A stretch of DNA of 64,000 bases from Mycoemilia scoparia (GCA_027575805.1 JANBPU010000052.1:25716-89715), one strand, 5' to 3'. Counted from the stretch's first letter, positions 10,710 to 22,470 are shown. Notes: generated from the sequence alone by a model not told the origin. Numbers and translations: made by a program.

Positions 10710-11519
10710 TTAACGGCATGGAATTGCAGGATTGATGTTGCCACAGCTATCACACTTTCTCAAATCTTCATCTCTCTGGTAGTTCTTTATGATATCGACC
10801 AGGTCCCCAACCAAGTCCTTGCAGTGGAATGCCTTTTCGTATATGACCTTGTTGCACTGTTCACAGTACCAGCGCATTTTATCTAGAAAAGTCGAGAGCC
10901 ATCCATTCATCCATCCATCCATTATAAGCAAGTTCAATACTTGGATAATTACATGATAATGATGAGTATGCCTAACACAGCACAATATATAACAATACAT
11001 ACCAATTTGGTGAGGAAGACGTTTGCGCTCCATCACAAGCCCAATGGTATCAGCAAACCTGATGGGGCAATGAGGTACATTGCGAGGTACAATAAGCATA
11101 TGACCCTCCTTGACTGGTATTTCCTGGAACTGATTGGTATCAGGATCTACAATCTTGACAATTATGTCACCCTTGATTTGATAGAACCATTCCTACATTT
11201 TATGTATGTCGCGATGCGGATAGAGGTTAGTAGAAAGCTGCGGAGAGTTTTCGTGGTTATGATGATGATGATGATGATGATGATAATAATAATATGATAT
11301 GCATGATAAGCGCATGTCAGGGCTCGATGATATTAACGGCAATATACCTACCTCTGTATCGTTAAGGTGGAAATCAGACCGAGCATTTGGCCCACCAACG
11401 ACCATAACCAGATAGTCGTCTCCCTCAGCCACAATCGCATTGCCAACTGGGGGCTTCAGCGTGTGCCCATGCTCTTTGAGCCACCCATGGAAATCAAATG
11501 GGATCGGTGCCGCCACCAT
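10710..11519 (-). CDS. BNA1: 3-hydroxyanthranilate 3,4-dioxygenase
   Basis: Three exons (11352-11519, 11003-11192, and 10710 to about 10882) give 176 residues. It opens the ring of 3-hydroxyanthranilate on the way to quinolinate and NAD. The cupin iron ligands are visible as His51 (SDFHLNDTE), Glu57 (EWFYQIKG) and His97 (PRNVPHCPIR); Arg47 and the Arg after His97 fit substrate binding. The C-terminus keeps the rubredoxin-like site, Cys126/129 (CEQC) and Cys163/166 (CDSC), typical of the fungal/bacterial form and absent from animal enzymes. Length fits the family. It lies convergent to the membrane hydrolase gene and 6.2 kb from the monooxygenase of the same pathway. Intron 1 carries an (ATG)n microsatellite. 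Confidence 0.95.
11259..11296. repeat. (ATG)n/(ATA)n microsatellite in intron 1 of the dioxygenase gene
   Basis: Roughly eight ATG units passing into ATA units, within the intron at 11193-11351. Confidence 0.9.
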
Positions 11520-12472
11520 TGCTATGTTGGCTGTGTGTGTATGCGTGTGTGTGGACTAGAACAGACGTGGTTTAGAACAAGACAAACGAATCAAGTGATA
11601 ACGAGCAAGGCGCAGGTATATATATGCAATATGTTATTATCGATATGTTTGCTGACCAGCTTGATTAGGCTTTTTTTGTTGAAAAGTAAGCAGTAGTAGT
11701 GATGATCGTGATGCCAAAAAGGGCCCAAAAGATCCCCCGCCTGAAATATTGAGCTGGAAATAACAAAGTAAAAATGAAGAGATTGCTTGAAGCAAAGAAA
11801 AAGGAGATGCCCTGCCAAAGATCGCTGCAATTTTCTGGTATTGGCACAACATCATGTATGCATCTGGCCAAACTCCCTCACTCCCTTCCTTTGATTCGAA
11901 TGGTTGCTGTGTTTGGCTGTCCATCTCCACAGATCCCGCACAAATTACAAGCGCCATCCCATTGGCCGGCATTGCTGTATATCTGATTTAGGCGATGCTT
12001 CAGACCATGGGCATTTTTCATATACGATGCTGAGCAAAAGCAGTTCTTGCAAAACATCGTGCTGTGTCTCATTTGGCTAGACTTTATTGTGGGTATGCAA
12101 GGCTACCAGGAACCCACAGACTCCCAAAAATGGCAGCCTTGTCTGGTCCGGCATGGCAGATTTTGCCCATTGTATTATTGGCCCATTTATCCCTTCTTTT
12201 GTTTGGCCATGAATAAAACATACTCATACCAACAAAATCATAGCAGGCAGAAAATACGTTGCATCATGATGATGGTTTAGAGATGACTTTTTATACGTGT
12301 GTATGTGTGCGTGTGCCATTCAGCAAAGATGAGAATAATGTTTAAAATTACATGGTATTTAATAGGAGAGATGGCGTTAGAAAAATAAAGAATAGAAGCT
12401 ATTGTAAATGTTGCGTGCGTGATTATTAAGTGCTGTAATATAAATATTTAAGGTATATTATCACTGGTTGAT
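11520..12472. other. intergenic, upstream of the dioxygenase gene
   Basis: Both flanking genes are on the minus strand. Frames of 70-110 codons occur on both strands without recognisable motifs. A short GT-rich tract lies near 12298-12316. Nothing supported as a gene. Confidence 0.45.
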
Positions 12473-13603
12473 TTATGATGCGGTTGGCATGGAGTGGTGC
12501 GGGCTAGAGAGACATGGTGGGCCGCTGCTGTGGATAATGTAGAGCGAATCGTCAACCACAGGTGAGGTTTCTCTGGAGGTCTTTATTTCAGCATCAAGAC
12601 GTGGGGATGTTGACGGGACAAGCGTCAGCTTGGAAGAGGCGATAAGCGGATCATTGCTGGAATATATTGTACTGTCTGGCTTTTCGCACTGCTTGCCCTT
12701 TTCAGTAGCTGTGGTGCGTGATCTCGAAACCATGGTGGCCTGGCGAGAAAGCGGCTCTGATGTCTCGGACCTAGTCCCGCTAAAATGTATATTGTGGTGG
12801 CTCTTTATTGTGTATGACCGGCCATGAATGGGCTGTGAGCTGGGGCGGGCGATAGGCACGTTGTGTATTGAGTGGCAGCCACTGATTGCTCCTCTCCTGC
12901 GAGGATGCTGGGCGGGTAGTGTTTGTTCGATTCCATGGGGTTGGTGTTGGGGGAGCCCGCCAGCGGTCCTGCCAGTTAAGATTGCCTGGGATTCTGCCCT
13001 GGCTTGCTCGATAGAAAATGCCGTTGACAGTGGCCGCTGCTGGTAAGGCGAGGATGGCGACGATCCTAAGGGGGTAATGCTTTGGGATTGGGGCCGTTGT
13101 TGTTCTGGTATTGCAGGTGCCGAACATCGGTTGGCTGCCGCGGTGGCTGCAGCTAGCTGGCGTCCATTGCTTGTAAAAAGACTAGCTGCTCGGCGAGGCT
13201 GCTGTGTATACTCGGCTAGTTGTGCTTTTGGAGGAATGCAATTGACTGCAAGCCTTGGTGGCTTTCGAGTATGTGAGGAACGTTGTCTGTTGCCTGGTGG
13301 CAACGAAGCGCTTTGCACATAATTCCCAAGGAATCTTGGAATTACCTCGACCTCTTCGTGCATGTCTTCATTTCTGCTGTGAAACACCTGCTGCTGGTGG
13401 GGCTGCACGTAAGGAATAGAGTTTGGCGAGTTCGGGTGGTGAAGTGCGTTTGTGTATCCGTTTTGGCCGTGTAACGTCGTGTGTGTTGGATAGTTGACTG
13501 GCCTTTGTGTATCTTGGCCTGTCATAGTAGATTTATTTCTTCGCAATTTGTTTGGAAATGCTTGGCTGGAATAGCCGGCACTAAATGTGTTTCCAGAAAA
13601 CAT
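12473..13603 (-). CDS. uncharacterised disordered protein, 376 aa
   Basis: One uninterrupted frame starting MFSGNTFSAGYSSQAF. Composition is dominated by Pro, Gln, Ser, Thr, His and Arg, with Gln/Pro patches (HQQQV, EQQRPQSQ), scattered basic clusters (RRNKSTM, RQRSSHTRKPPR) and no membrane segment, signal peptide or coiled coil that I can see. It is probably almost wholly disordered, as regulatory or RNA-associated proteins often are. I do not recognise a family. Length, a clean start and the lack of another good frame support a real gene. The antisense frames inside it are short. Confidence 0.55.
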   Translation of the reverse strand: MFSGNTFSAGYSSQAFPNKLRRNKSTMTGQDTQRPVNYPTHTTLHGQNGYTNALHHPNSPNSIPYVQPHQQQVFHSRNEDMHEEVEVIPRFLGNYVQSASLPPGNRQRSSHTRKPPRLAVNCIPPKAQLAEYTQQPRRAASLFTSNGRQLAAATAAANRCSAPAIPEQQRPQSQSITPLGSSPSSPYQQRPLSTAFSIEQARAESQAILTGRTAGGLPQHQPHGIEQTLPAQHPRRRGAISGCHSIHNVPIARPSSQPIHGRSYTIKSHHNIHFSGTRSETSEPLSRQATMVSRSRTTATEKGKQCEKPDSTIYSSNDPLIASSKLTLVPSTSPRLDAEIKTSRETSPVVDDSLYIIHSSGPPCLSSPHHSMPTAS

Positions 13604-15334
13604 GAATGGTATAATACGTAGGAAAAGAGAACAAGAGGCGGAGAGAAATTTAACGACGATGATTCTTTTGCCCTGAAAAGTCGGCTACGATATAAGGAAT
13701 TATTTGCTGAGTGAAGTGAGGTCTCAGGCGTTTCACAGTTGATGCTGCTTCCGTGGCAGTGGCGGCTTGGCTGATATGACAATTGATAATAATTAAAATG
13801 TGGTTTCCACAACAAAGTCGGGCAGTAATGCTTTTCTGGGTTTCTTACAAATGCAAAGCCTGCAGACACACAAATATTTGATACAAAGGCTGGACACAAT
13901 AGCAACAAAACAAGGAGGTACAAATACTCTAAAGAAAAGATAAAGGCATTAGGAATATCAACGATATGGGCTATGCGAAGCTGTTGTATATAAGGCTTCT
14001 GGAGGAAACGCTCTGGATCTGGGGATCGTCAAATGCAATTGAATGTTCAGTGTCTTTGCCTCACATAGTGAAGCACCGCAAGGCGTGCTCACAGGCGAGC
14101 TGTGCATTCAGCATCAAAAGTACCTTTGTGCTCGTGCAGGAATTTGAGCCGCCCTTGACACTTCCTCTCACGCATGGCCCACATCCACCCAGCCTAACCG
14201 CCAAATTGCTGCGGAAACGCATCGGCTGGAAACATACCATTATCCAGCTCCCTGCATAAACCTGTAATAAACTAAGTCTTCCCAATTTGGATGCAAATCG
14301 GCGGGCCGGTACTTTTCCACCTGGGCCTTTTTAGCCCAGCATTGGGTGGTAAAGCTATGCAAGCGCAAGATTCGCCCCAATGTCGTAATTAGAGGTGATC
14401 CTTTTGTGGTGATCTTTCGATCACTATGACAAAATTGCAATGCCTGTTGAACCAAGTTCTGACCATAAAACAACCCTGAACCAGTTATGCGTAAGGCCCA
14501 TCAATGGGAAGGGGCACAGGTGGCGTCGTACATTGCTATTTCGCTGCAAATATCAGGGTAGGCATTTGTGAAAAGTCACCGATCATTCACAGGTGGCAGC
14601 GCCTAATCAGAGGCCTGGTTATGGGAGTCGAATACAAAAAACAGCCTTCTGACACTTGGCGCCTAAAGCGTTAAAGAGTGTATGTTGCATATATCTACCT
14701 CGCTAAGAGCAATAAAGTGCTTAGTCGATCTAAATTCTATAGTCTCCCTATTTTAGTGTATGTGGCATATGGGTAGTTATTTTTGAAGGGCTATAGAGTC
14801 ACTGATTTGGCTGTGTTTGTCCCTTTAATCGTTGGCCACCAAAAATCACCTTTCAAAATTCATGATCCATATGGTTTCCTCCCTTGGAGGAATAAAATGC
14901 TTGATCACCCTCGAATGCTTGGCGCCTGCTATCAATAGAAAAAGAGGAACAAATGACGTCCCAATAAAATATCTTTCGCACCATACCAAACTCCAAATGT
15001 AATGGCTGTCAAAAGCTACCAAATGGTGGATAGTTGTTTCTTTGGGTGTTTCTAGCCAATTTCCCACACTTTTCGGAACCACTGATGGCATACTGATTTA
15101 GCAATGGCTGGCGTGCAAAACTCTTCTAGAACCAGAATGATTAACTACCAATTGGGTAATTTATTAAAAGAAAATCCCCCTAAAATTCCAAGCAAATGAT
15201 ATGGCTTTTGGCCATGGCGTGTTCAGCTCATAAGCCCCTCCCCACACACGTTGTGGGTGTACTCTTTAGTCTTTGCATACAGGATTTTTACATTGAGGGC
15301 CGAGGCCACTATTTCAACTATGATGCCCAAGCTC
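13604..15334. other. long intergenic region with a MITE and weak coding relics
   Basis: Contains one MITE copy and a minus frame at 14240-14473 ending DLVYYRFMQGAG that has protein-like composition but no recognised family. The string AATAAAATGCTTGATCA at about 14890-14906 also occurs near 4843, and a shorter variant lies near 14710. No supported gene. Confidence 0.4.
14766..14873 (+). mobile_element. MITE-like element, copy C
   Basis: 108 bp, CATATG at both ends. The left terminal repeat contains GTAGTTATTTTTGAAGGGCT; the right is a diverged complement (TTTCAAAATTCATGATC). The interior has AGTCACTGATTTGGCTGTG and ATCGTTGGCCACCAAA, shared with copies D, E and F. Confidence 0.75.
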
Positions 15335-16997
15335 TTATGGTTTCTCTGTTACTTTGGGCCCAATAGCCGTCTGAATGTGGCGGTTTTGGCTGAGCATGTT
15401 AAGTAGCTTTGTCTTTGGATCAGGATGATTCCCCTTCTGAACTCGTGGTTGGGGATTGCTGGTGACGATATCGCCTGGATCCTGAGTGAGTGGTCCCGGA
15501 GTTCTGGACAACGCATCGGACCCGGGATTGTTAGCTCCAGTTGAAGATGAAGAGACCTGATGCCGCGATGGCTGATGATGGGCTGCTCCATTGGTAGATA
15601 TCAAAAGCCGCTTCAGCTTTTGTATCGGCTCATCTACAACTTTATTGTCATTTTTCTTCTCAAGACCGTTTTGGTGATGAAGCAGCGATTGGTCAGCATG
15701 TGCCGATGCACGGATCGATGAGAAGAACTCCTGAGTGCTCATAGCCCTTGGCGGTGGCGGGGGTGACGGCGATGCTGCTGCTGGGTGGGATTGAATAGGC
15801 GAATGCTGTCTCTGTAATAATATGTTATGGTTGTTCAGAGCAGAGTTTCCAGAAATCATTCCAAACAGGATCTGTTTTCTTCTCTTGGTAATCCACGACC
15901 GCATGTGCCTGTGTACATAAAAAATTGGGTCCAGTCAGGGGAATGTGTATTGTGGATATAGAAATGTGTTGTATTTATATATAAGAGTGGTGTGGCTTAC
16001 CTGACAAAAGGCTTGATCATGTAGTAGCGCGCGTCACTACTCGATCCGGGCTTTTGGTGGTTGATTGTCGGATCTTTGTTACTTTTATAGCTGGGGAGCT
16101 TATCCATACAATGCCACTCAATGCTCTACATTAAAAGTCACCATTTATGTTTTATGCTGATCCATGAAAATGCATTACTCAAAAGCACAGGTGTGAATTG
16201 GGATCATACACTTATTTCTCCTCTTGTCATGGGCTCGAACTTTGTGGACTCTGGAACGCCGGCGATGAAATAGAGCCGAATCCTTTGGTTGGCAACTGTC
16301 TGCTCTATCCATTCATTCTCCATAAGATGAGGTTCTATATTGTACCCAGTTTCCTCCATGACTTCGCGAACTGCGCATTCATTCTCGGGTTCATCTTGGT
16401 TAATCTTCCCTCGGGGGAACCCCCAGCTAGACCGCGAATTCCATCCCTTTACAAGCAGCACCTTTGTTTATCAAACGGTCAGTCCTGTTAGCGGCAACAT
16501 CTCTTTTGCTTTGGTTGCTGGGCGCTGTGATGTTAGAGTCGTGCATAGCTTACCTTATCCATGGGTGGATTAAGAATAATAGCACCACAAACGGGAACTT
16601 GAAATTTGTATGCCAGGAATCGCTTGTATGCAGTCTCTGGGTCGAGCCCCCACTGCGAGAGCATGGGGCAATGCTGGAACATTTTGCTTGCAAAAACCTT
16701 TAGGTTCATTGCGGGCAAGTGCGGATTGGTCTTTTGGATATAGTCTGTGTAGAACCAGTGGGCTTGTTCTATCTGGAAGCAAATGCGCTCGATTGCCTGA
16801 GCCTCCTCATCAGGCACATTGATAATGAAGCGACTATAATTTAACGTGGTTCAAATTCGGCATTTAGCCATTACCTCTACATTTATATATATATATGTAC
16901 ATGCCAAATCCAAATTGGATGGGTGGTGTCAACGGGTGTCACTATACCTGGCCAAATCTTCAAGAGCGTCACGTAATGAAAGCCTTGTTGAATTCAT
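15335..16997 (-). CDS. DCP2: mRNA-decapping enzyme subunit Dcp2
   Basis: Five exons (16948-16997, 16554-16833, 16210-16461, 16001-16125, 15335-15908) give 426 residues. It hydrolyses the 5' cap of mRNA in cytoplasmic 5'-to-3' decay together with Dcp1. The N-terminal regulatory domain is clear (RFIINVP, then CFQIEQAHWFYTDY). The Nudix domain follows, with box 128-150 (G-x5-E, REVMEE, TGY) carrying Glu146/Glu147 for metal. Box B-like residues follow in exon 4 (EWHCMDKLPSY). The C-terminal region is disordered, with a PPPPP run and leucine-rich short motifs (QKLKRLL; KTKLLNML near the end) of the type that bind Edc3/Pdc1 in other fungi. The start at MNSTRLSL is the first Met of the exon; an additional upstream exon cannot be excluded. 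Divergent from the gene at 17706. Confidence 0.92.
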
Positions 16998-17705
16998 ATG
17001 GTGTATAAAATCCGCAGGAATCTAGAAATATTTAACTAACTATTGTTACAAGAATGCGAGAAATAAAACTTTGAAATATGCGAAAGAAAAAGCATGCTCT
17101 TTTGCCAATATAGTGCTCACAAAGGGGTCTTGTGAAGCTTGCTTGCCCTTCGCGTAGTTAGTGCCTCTTTTATGATCGGCTGGATTGCATGTGGTAACGT
17201 TCATACCAAATACAACGGCCATTGGTTCAGCTCTATCGCCTCTGCCTCTCCGCTCTACTCAAAGCTAAGGTTAGTTTTTGATGCAGGGAAATTCTCTTGT
17301 TATTCCTGGCAAACCCGCATTTTGTTCCTGTTGAACGTTCTTTAGCCAACTTAAAAATGCTGGATACGCTATGCTCCATCTGTTCTAATATAGGAAACCC
17401 TGCAAGCTTCGTTCTTGATTACCCGCCAATCAAGGATTGTTTGGCGAACTAATAGCTGTGTTTATATACTGTGTGTTTTGTGTCTTGATGCCATGCACAC
17501 TTGGTTTGTCCTTACTTTCATGTCTTTATTTTATATAAAGTATATAATATTTTGACCGCATAGCACACAGGAAATCGTGCTCCATCCATCACTACCATCA
17601 TTGCGGCCTCAATTTCCTATCCTTCTGTATACAACCCCACCAACATACCAAGACAACACAGCCAAAGTGCGCCAACCAAAATTAGCCTAGCCATAACTTA
17701 ACTTA
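16998..17705. other. divergent promoter region, DCP2-like / GON4-like gene
   Basis: No gene seen. The last 200 bp before 17706 are C/A-rich (CATCACTACCATCATTGCGG) as is common in leaders here. A possible extra 5' exon for the Dcp2 gene could hide near 17030-17100 but I cannot define it. Confidence 0.4.
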
Positions 17706-20700
17706 ATGAACTTCCCAAAAAGCACGCCTACATCTGTTCAGGAGAGCTTATCTAATACGCAGGATAGTCGGCAACAAGCATACGCCACTATCTTTCCATT
17801 TACGACAAATCCTGAGAATTCCATTATTCCTCCCAATGGGGTAGCTTTGAATTTCAACATTCCTGTGCAATCGATGCCAGACCATCAAGCAAACAGAGGT
17901 AATGTTTCCGCAGCCACAGGAATACCAAAGCTCCCATCAATTGCACCGCGCCCATCTCGGATACCAGCACAAGCAACCAAGACCAGGCGAAAGCCAGCTG
18001 CTGGCACAGGCCATTCAAAGATAGATAATAAGACCAGGGAGAGGCAAAAGGAAAGTAAACCCTCACGCAGGAAGTCGCAATGCAATAAGCCCCAAGAACA
18101 ACCTACACAAGGATCTGGTGTCTCAGGGAACAACCCCGCGATGCCGAGCTTGCCAAGCGGTACTCAAAAGCAGGATAATGTTGGCTTCAATCTCACATCT
18201 GAGCTTGATGAATCCTTTCTTCAAGAAATACTCAAAGAGGTTCCATCAAGCGCCCCGCATTTCTTTAGTGATCCACCAGAATACTCTGCTTCTAGCTTTC
18301 CTATATCGACCACTGATACAAACATCAATCTAGCTGCTTTACTTGTAAATAATGGGCTGCAGACAGGGCCGAAAAGGCGCAGAGTTGATAGTCCAGTAGC
18401 TACATCTACCACAACATTATCTCGACCAGTAACAGCAGCAACTTCAAGCATATCAAACAATTCCTCATGGGATTTTTCTGCCGAGCAAGTCATACAATCC
18501 AGGTTACCGGGAGGTATTACCATGGACACTATGCACCAAGTTATTACGCCAAATCACTTTATCAACATTAACACACCACCCAGCACATCCATCCATTTTC
18601 AAAGTACATTATGTTCACATCTACCATCTTCTCCACCAATTCAGCCGCTGGAGCATGCTGCAAATGCTGGGTCTTCATGCATTTCACCACCTCCAGTTCC
18701 AACTCCAGTGTCAAAATCACTTGGTCCGGCGAAAAACCAAAGACGTGCTTCCAATGGCCAAAGCACCCTAAAGCGGACGGCCTCATCTTCTCCCTTACTC
18801 TCACCAGTTTCTGGCTCTCAGTTACCATACCAGTCACTACAACATGCCAGTCCAGGCTCCACAGATTACGCTTATCCCAGCCATTCAATCCAGAGTTTGC
18901 GAAGACGAGTTCTAAGCAAAGCATACACCAACGCACCGAATGCCGGTATGTCTGTTAAGGGCAAGATCAAGCAGCCAAAATGGACTCTTTCGGAAGATAA
19001 AAGCCTAATGCTTGGAGTTCGTCAGGTGAGGCAGCATCGTGGCGAGGCCGTTAATGAGGCTCATACTATTTCAAATATGGAGTGGTATGTTATAAATGAA
19101 AGCGTGAATAAAGCCACTGATAACGCAAACCAAAGAACGCCAAAACAATGCCAGCAAAGATGGAATTCCATTTACCACCGGCTTGGAGATAAAATAATTT
19201 CTTTTATTGATAAAGAGATTTCGAAAGCCCAAAACTCTATTCCTCCAATAAACGGAAATGTGGAAAATTTGTCTCCAGACGACACACCCAAACATACCAA
19301 AGACCAACTTCCTGTATATAACAATGACCTGACAACGCCGTCGCTGACACAATCCACACTGAGTATAGGTTTGAGTGACATCAGGTTTAATAGCGAAGAC
19401 AGGTGGAATTCTCAGATATATCGTACGCTTCTGACTGACATTTTCCATGCACTATTGGATTCCAGCTCGCCTGCCGCAAAAGCGGTAGAGTCTACTCTTA
19501 GGTCAAGTGGTCTGAATCCTGATCTTTTATTTAACAAGATAAGGGGGTCGAATACATTAAAGGAGTCAAGATATATATCTTCTGATGAACCCACAAAACA
19601 AGAAACAGCCTCAAATAATGTAAGGGATATTAGTGCTTACTCGGATAAAAAAACGCAGCGCTCTGCCTCAAGGGAATGGAATGGGCCGTACACAACTAAT
19701 ATCCAGAACCAGCTATTTCCCACAGCACTGTCACCAGATTCTAAAACCAAATTAAATAGTAGTGGTCAAAGTAAAAAGTGGGCAACTCCTGAATTTTGTC
19801 ACAATGTCCAACAGTCAGATTCTACAGGGACTAATATTCCTAACCTTGCACATAGCCAACTCCTTGACAATAATGTTGCTAAAGATATTGCAGGTGTCAG
19901 TAGTGCCGATAGTGAGATATCTGTTTACGAGCAATTTTTGAAGAGCCTAGCCAACGCACCTATAGGACAAGATAATTCATTTTCGACCAACGAGCTTGAA
20001 GCAATTTCACAAAAAGAGACCATGATGCCAGGAAGCAAAAAAAGTTACACTAGGCCCCCTTTTAGCAACCTTGCTTTTAGCATAGGTGATGACGATGATA
20101 TCAATGATGGCGACTTTGTTTTGAGTGAAAATTCTGAAGACGATGATGATGATGACGACCAAGACGAGAACCTGACCAAAGCATTTTCTGACAGGCTTCC
20201 TGGGAAAGACATACATACCCAACCCATTGTACACGATTCAATATCTAGACAACTCGATTTGGATGCACATGGGCATCTTATCAATGAAAATACCAACCCT
20301 GCCCTGAAACTCCAATATGACAATGCCCGCTTGGGACTACACAAAGCCTTTGGACAGGAGTCGTTCACCCCAAACGCCATTATATCTGCAAATCAAGCTT
20401 CTTCCACACTGCCGACTAACACTCTAAATGTTGGTGGAGCAGTAGTACCTCATACATCATCCAATATCGATACAAACTCTATTGTTGAGGGTATATACAG
20501 TTTACAAGGGGGTGGCCCTGGGACCATGAATATCCACTCTGCAGACTTAAATTCAGTTGCTACTAGCGAAAGTAATGAAGACTTGCTGGCCTTTTTGAAG
20601 TCTATTCAATATTCTCAAGCCAGCTTGAATAGCATCCTTGGTGCCGATTCGCAGTTTGATAAAGAAATTAGTGGCCTATACCAAGATGCCATCCAGGAAG

Positions 20701-22316
20701 GAGAAGAAATTGATGTTCAAGAAGAATCACTAGAAGCAGACAATGGTGAGTTCTTATTTAGCGAAGACCAACTAAATCTGCTGCGTCAGCAGCAATTGGA
20801 AAATTTCCAGCTAGTTTCTCAAGCCCTACTTGTTGAAACTGTTCAACACGATCCCCATACTGAAACTGCAAGGCACTGGCAGTCTCAACTTAATAAGATA
20901 TCCCGACTTCACAACCACGGGCTTCAGTCTGGTTCGGTAAAGCAGTACCCAGATGGATCAGTTGGGTCAGTTTCATTTTTCTCTATACCGGGCATCACCA
21001 CGCTTGTTCCGATCCTTTATGATGCAATTGACCAAATACACAGGCTTTGCCAAGTACAAGGTACTATTACTCGGGATGAAAAGGCGACAGTGTTCACAGA
21101 TGCCACTGGTACTCATAATACAAAGATGAATGGTTCATTGCCAGGAGAGTCTGTTCTTCCTGCTGATCACTTCAACGACCTGATTCAATTTTCTACTGAG
21201 TGCGCATGCACACGGATTAGGCGGTTTGTTAACCCTCTCCTTACTGAAACCATTATACCACTTGCTTCTGCAGATACAAGCAAGAAAGGTCGTAAGCGTA
21301 GCTCAGCCCCTGAATCTGTAGGATCTACGACTGGGAACTCGAATAGAGACAAAGCTGAACGCACCCCTCCTTCAGGACAACGTATCAAAGTACAAACCCA
21401 GCATACACATACAGGTTCTATCACGCCATCATCTCAGCAAAGTAATGTCACCCTGAATCCAACAGCCCGAGCTCTTGCAATGAGTATGCATAAGCCTATA
21501 CTCCCAAAGATAGCCAGTAAAGATGTACTTGACAAAAACAAAGTCCATGGAATCTCCACCATGGCCTTAGGCGAAGAGGCTCTTTCAGGGAAGGTAATCA
21601 AGAGATCGGGGTCCTCAAAGCCCGGACTACGGGGATCTGGGAAACTTGCTTATGACCATAACCAGTTTCTCCCATCAAAGTCAGAGATCAGGGATGCTAT
21701 CGAGGTGTTTTGTTATCAGGTACGCAAATACCACCGGGATTTGCATCGAGTCCCCCGCAACAAAAGGAAGGCCTATGTGGTTGGCCCAGATGGGCAAACA
21801 AAGCCCGAGTGGGTTAAGGTTGAAATGTCCCCAATCGATCTTCCCAGCTGTCTGAGCCTCTTTTGGGAAGGTATTATTACTTGCCTTGGGTGGAATAGAG
21901 AGCTCAAGCCCTATATATTGACTCTGAGGAAACCGAAAAATCGTATTCATTTCATGACAGGCGAAGATGATCTTCTATTGCGTGGATTGCAGTTATTTGG
22001 TTTTGAGGATACATCTTCGATGTGTGCCCACCTTTTGCCATGCAAGACAAATCCCCAGCTTCGAAACAGAATCAACAATCTTCGAGCCCGAAGGGCACCC
22101 CAGAATCCAGTCAAGGATTTCTGTCTGCGGAGAATAACGCCATTTACATTGGAGGAGGAGGAGATTCTCAGGGTTGGTGTGATGGTTTATGGCGATGAAT
22201 TCAAGCAAATCAACAGAGAATTTCTTCAAGCAAGACCGACATTTGCAATCAAACGAGTTTGGGACCACATACGGCAACCACCAGTATCAAACAATAATGT
22301 AAACAAACATAAATGA
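17706..22316 (+). CDS. large nuclear protein with Myb/SANT-like and GON4-like regions
   Basis: One 1536-residue frame without introns. Regions: a Ser/Thr/Pro/Gln-rich N-terminal third with basic KTRRKPAAG patches; a Myb/SANT-like segment at about 421-500 (KWTLSEDKSLMLGVRQV, then QQRWNSIYHRLGDKI); a central disordered part with an acidic run (SEDDDDDDDQDE) near 815; and a conserved C-terminus at about 1318-1520. In that last part EDDLLLRGLQLFGFED, LLPCKTNPQLRNRINNL and RAPQNPVK match the block that GON4L/YY1AP-type proteins place after their acidic region, followed by a final SANT-like FTLEEEEILRVGVMVYG. GON4-like proteins act in transcriptional repression and cell-cycle control. The assignment is by motif memory, and a general SANT-domain protein is the alternative. 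Confidence 0.68.
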   Translation: MNFPKSTPTSVQESLSNTQDSRQQAYATIFPFTTNPENSIIPPNGVALNFNIPVQSMPDHQANRGNVSAATGIPKLPSIAPRPSRIPAQATKTRRKPAAGTGHSKIDNKTRERQKESKPSRRKSQCNKPQEQPTQGSGVSGNNPAMPSLPSGTQKQDNVGFNLTSELDESFLQEILKEVPSSAPHFFSDPPEYSASSFPISTTDTNINLAALLVNNGLQTGPKRRRVDSPVATSTTTLSRPVTAATSSISNNSSWDFSAEQVIQSRLPGGITMDTMHQVITPNHFININTPPSTSIHFQSTLCSHLPSSPPIQPLEHAANAGSSCISPPPVPTPVSKSLGPAKNQRRASNGQSTLKRTASSSPLLSPVSGSQLPYQSLQHASPGSTDYAYPSHSIQSLRRRVLSKAYTNAPNAGMSVKGKIKQPKWTLSEDKSLMLGVRQVRQHRGEAVNEAHTISNMEWYVINESVNKATDNANQRTPKQCQQRWNSIYHRLGDKIISFIDKEISKAQNSIPPINGNVENLSPDDTPKHTKDQLPVYNNDLTTPSLTQSTLSIGLSDIRFNSEDRWNSQIYRTLLTDIFHALLDSSSPAAKAVESTLRSSGLNPDLLFNKIRGSNTLKESRYISSDEPTKQETASNNVRDISAYSDKKTQRSASREWNGPYTTNIQNQLFPTALSPDSKTKLNSSGQSKKWATPEFCHNVQQSDSTGTNIPNLAHSQLLDNNVAKDIAGVSSADSEISVYEQFLKSLANAPIGQDNSFSTNELEAISQKETMMPGSKKSYTRPPFSNLAFSIGDDDDINDGDFVLSENSEDDDDDDDQDENLTKAFSDRLPGKDIHTQPIVHDSISRQLDLDAHGHLINENTNPALKLQYDNARLGLHKAFGQESFTPNAIISANQASSTLPTNTLNVGGAVVPHTSSNIDTNSIVEGIYSLQGGGPGTMNIHSADLNSVATSESNEDLLAFLKSIQYSQASLNSILGADSQFDKEISGLYQDAIQEGEEIDVQEESLEADNGEFLFSEDQLNLLRQQQLENFQLVSQALLVETVQHDPHTETARHWQSQLNKISRLHNHGLQSGSVKQYPDGSVGSVSFFSIPGITTLVPILYDAIDQIHRLCQVQGTITRDEKATVFTDATGTHNTKMNGSLPGESVLPADHFNDLIQFSTECACTRIRRFVNPLLTETIIPLASADTSKKGRKRSSAPESVGSTTGNSNRDKAERTPPSGQRIKVQTQHTHTGSITPSSQQSNVTLNPTARALAMSMHKPILPKIASKDVLDKNKVHGISTMALGEEALSGKVIKRSGSSKPGLRGSGKLAYDHNQFLPSKSEIRDAIEVFCYQVRKYHRDLHRVPRNKRKAYVVGPDGQTKPEWVKVEMSPIDLPSCLSLFWEGIITCLGWNRELKPYILTLRKPKNRIHFMTGEDDLLLRGLQLFGFEDTSSMCAHLLPCKTNPQLRNRINNLRARRAPQNPVKDFCLRRITPFTLEEEEILRVGVMVYGDEFKQINREFLQARPTFAIKRVWDHIRQPPVSNNNVNKHK

Positions 22317-22470
22317 GCACCTAATTAACTATACATGTACTTTTATATCAACATCACAATGACATTTGCTCAATAAACTAAACAAAGCTCTGTACATACA
22401 AGCAGCATTTCATGCTTATGCCATATTATTGAATTATTTTACAAGTTTGAAGTATAGGTTATTATGAAAA

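Noticed and set aside
11637..11972. 111-codon minus-strand frame upstream of the dioxygenase gene
   Set aside because: No motif, and overlapping frames of similar length occur on both strands.
12930..12945. GTTCGATTCC, a tRNA B-box-like string
   Set aside because: Inside a minus-strand coding frame, without A box or stems at tRNA spacing.
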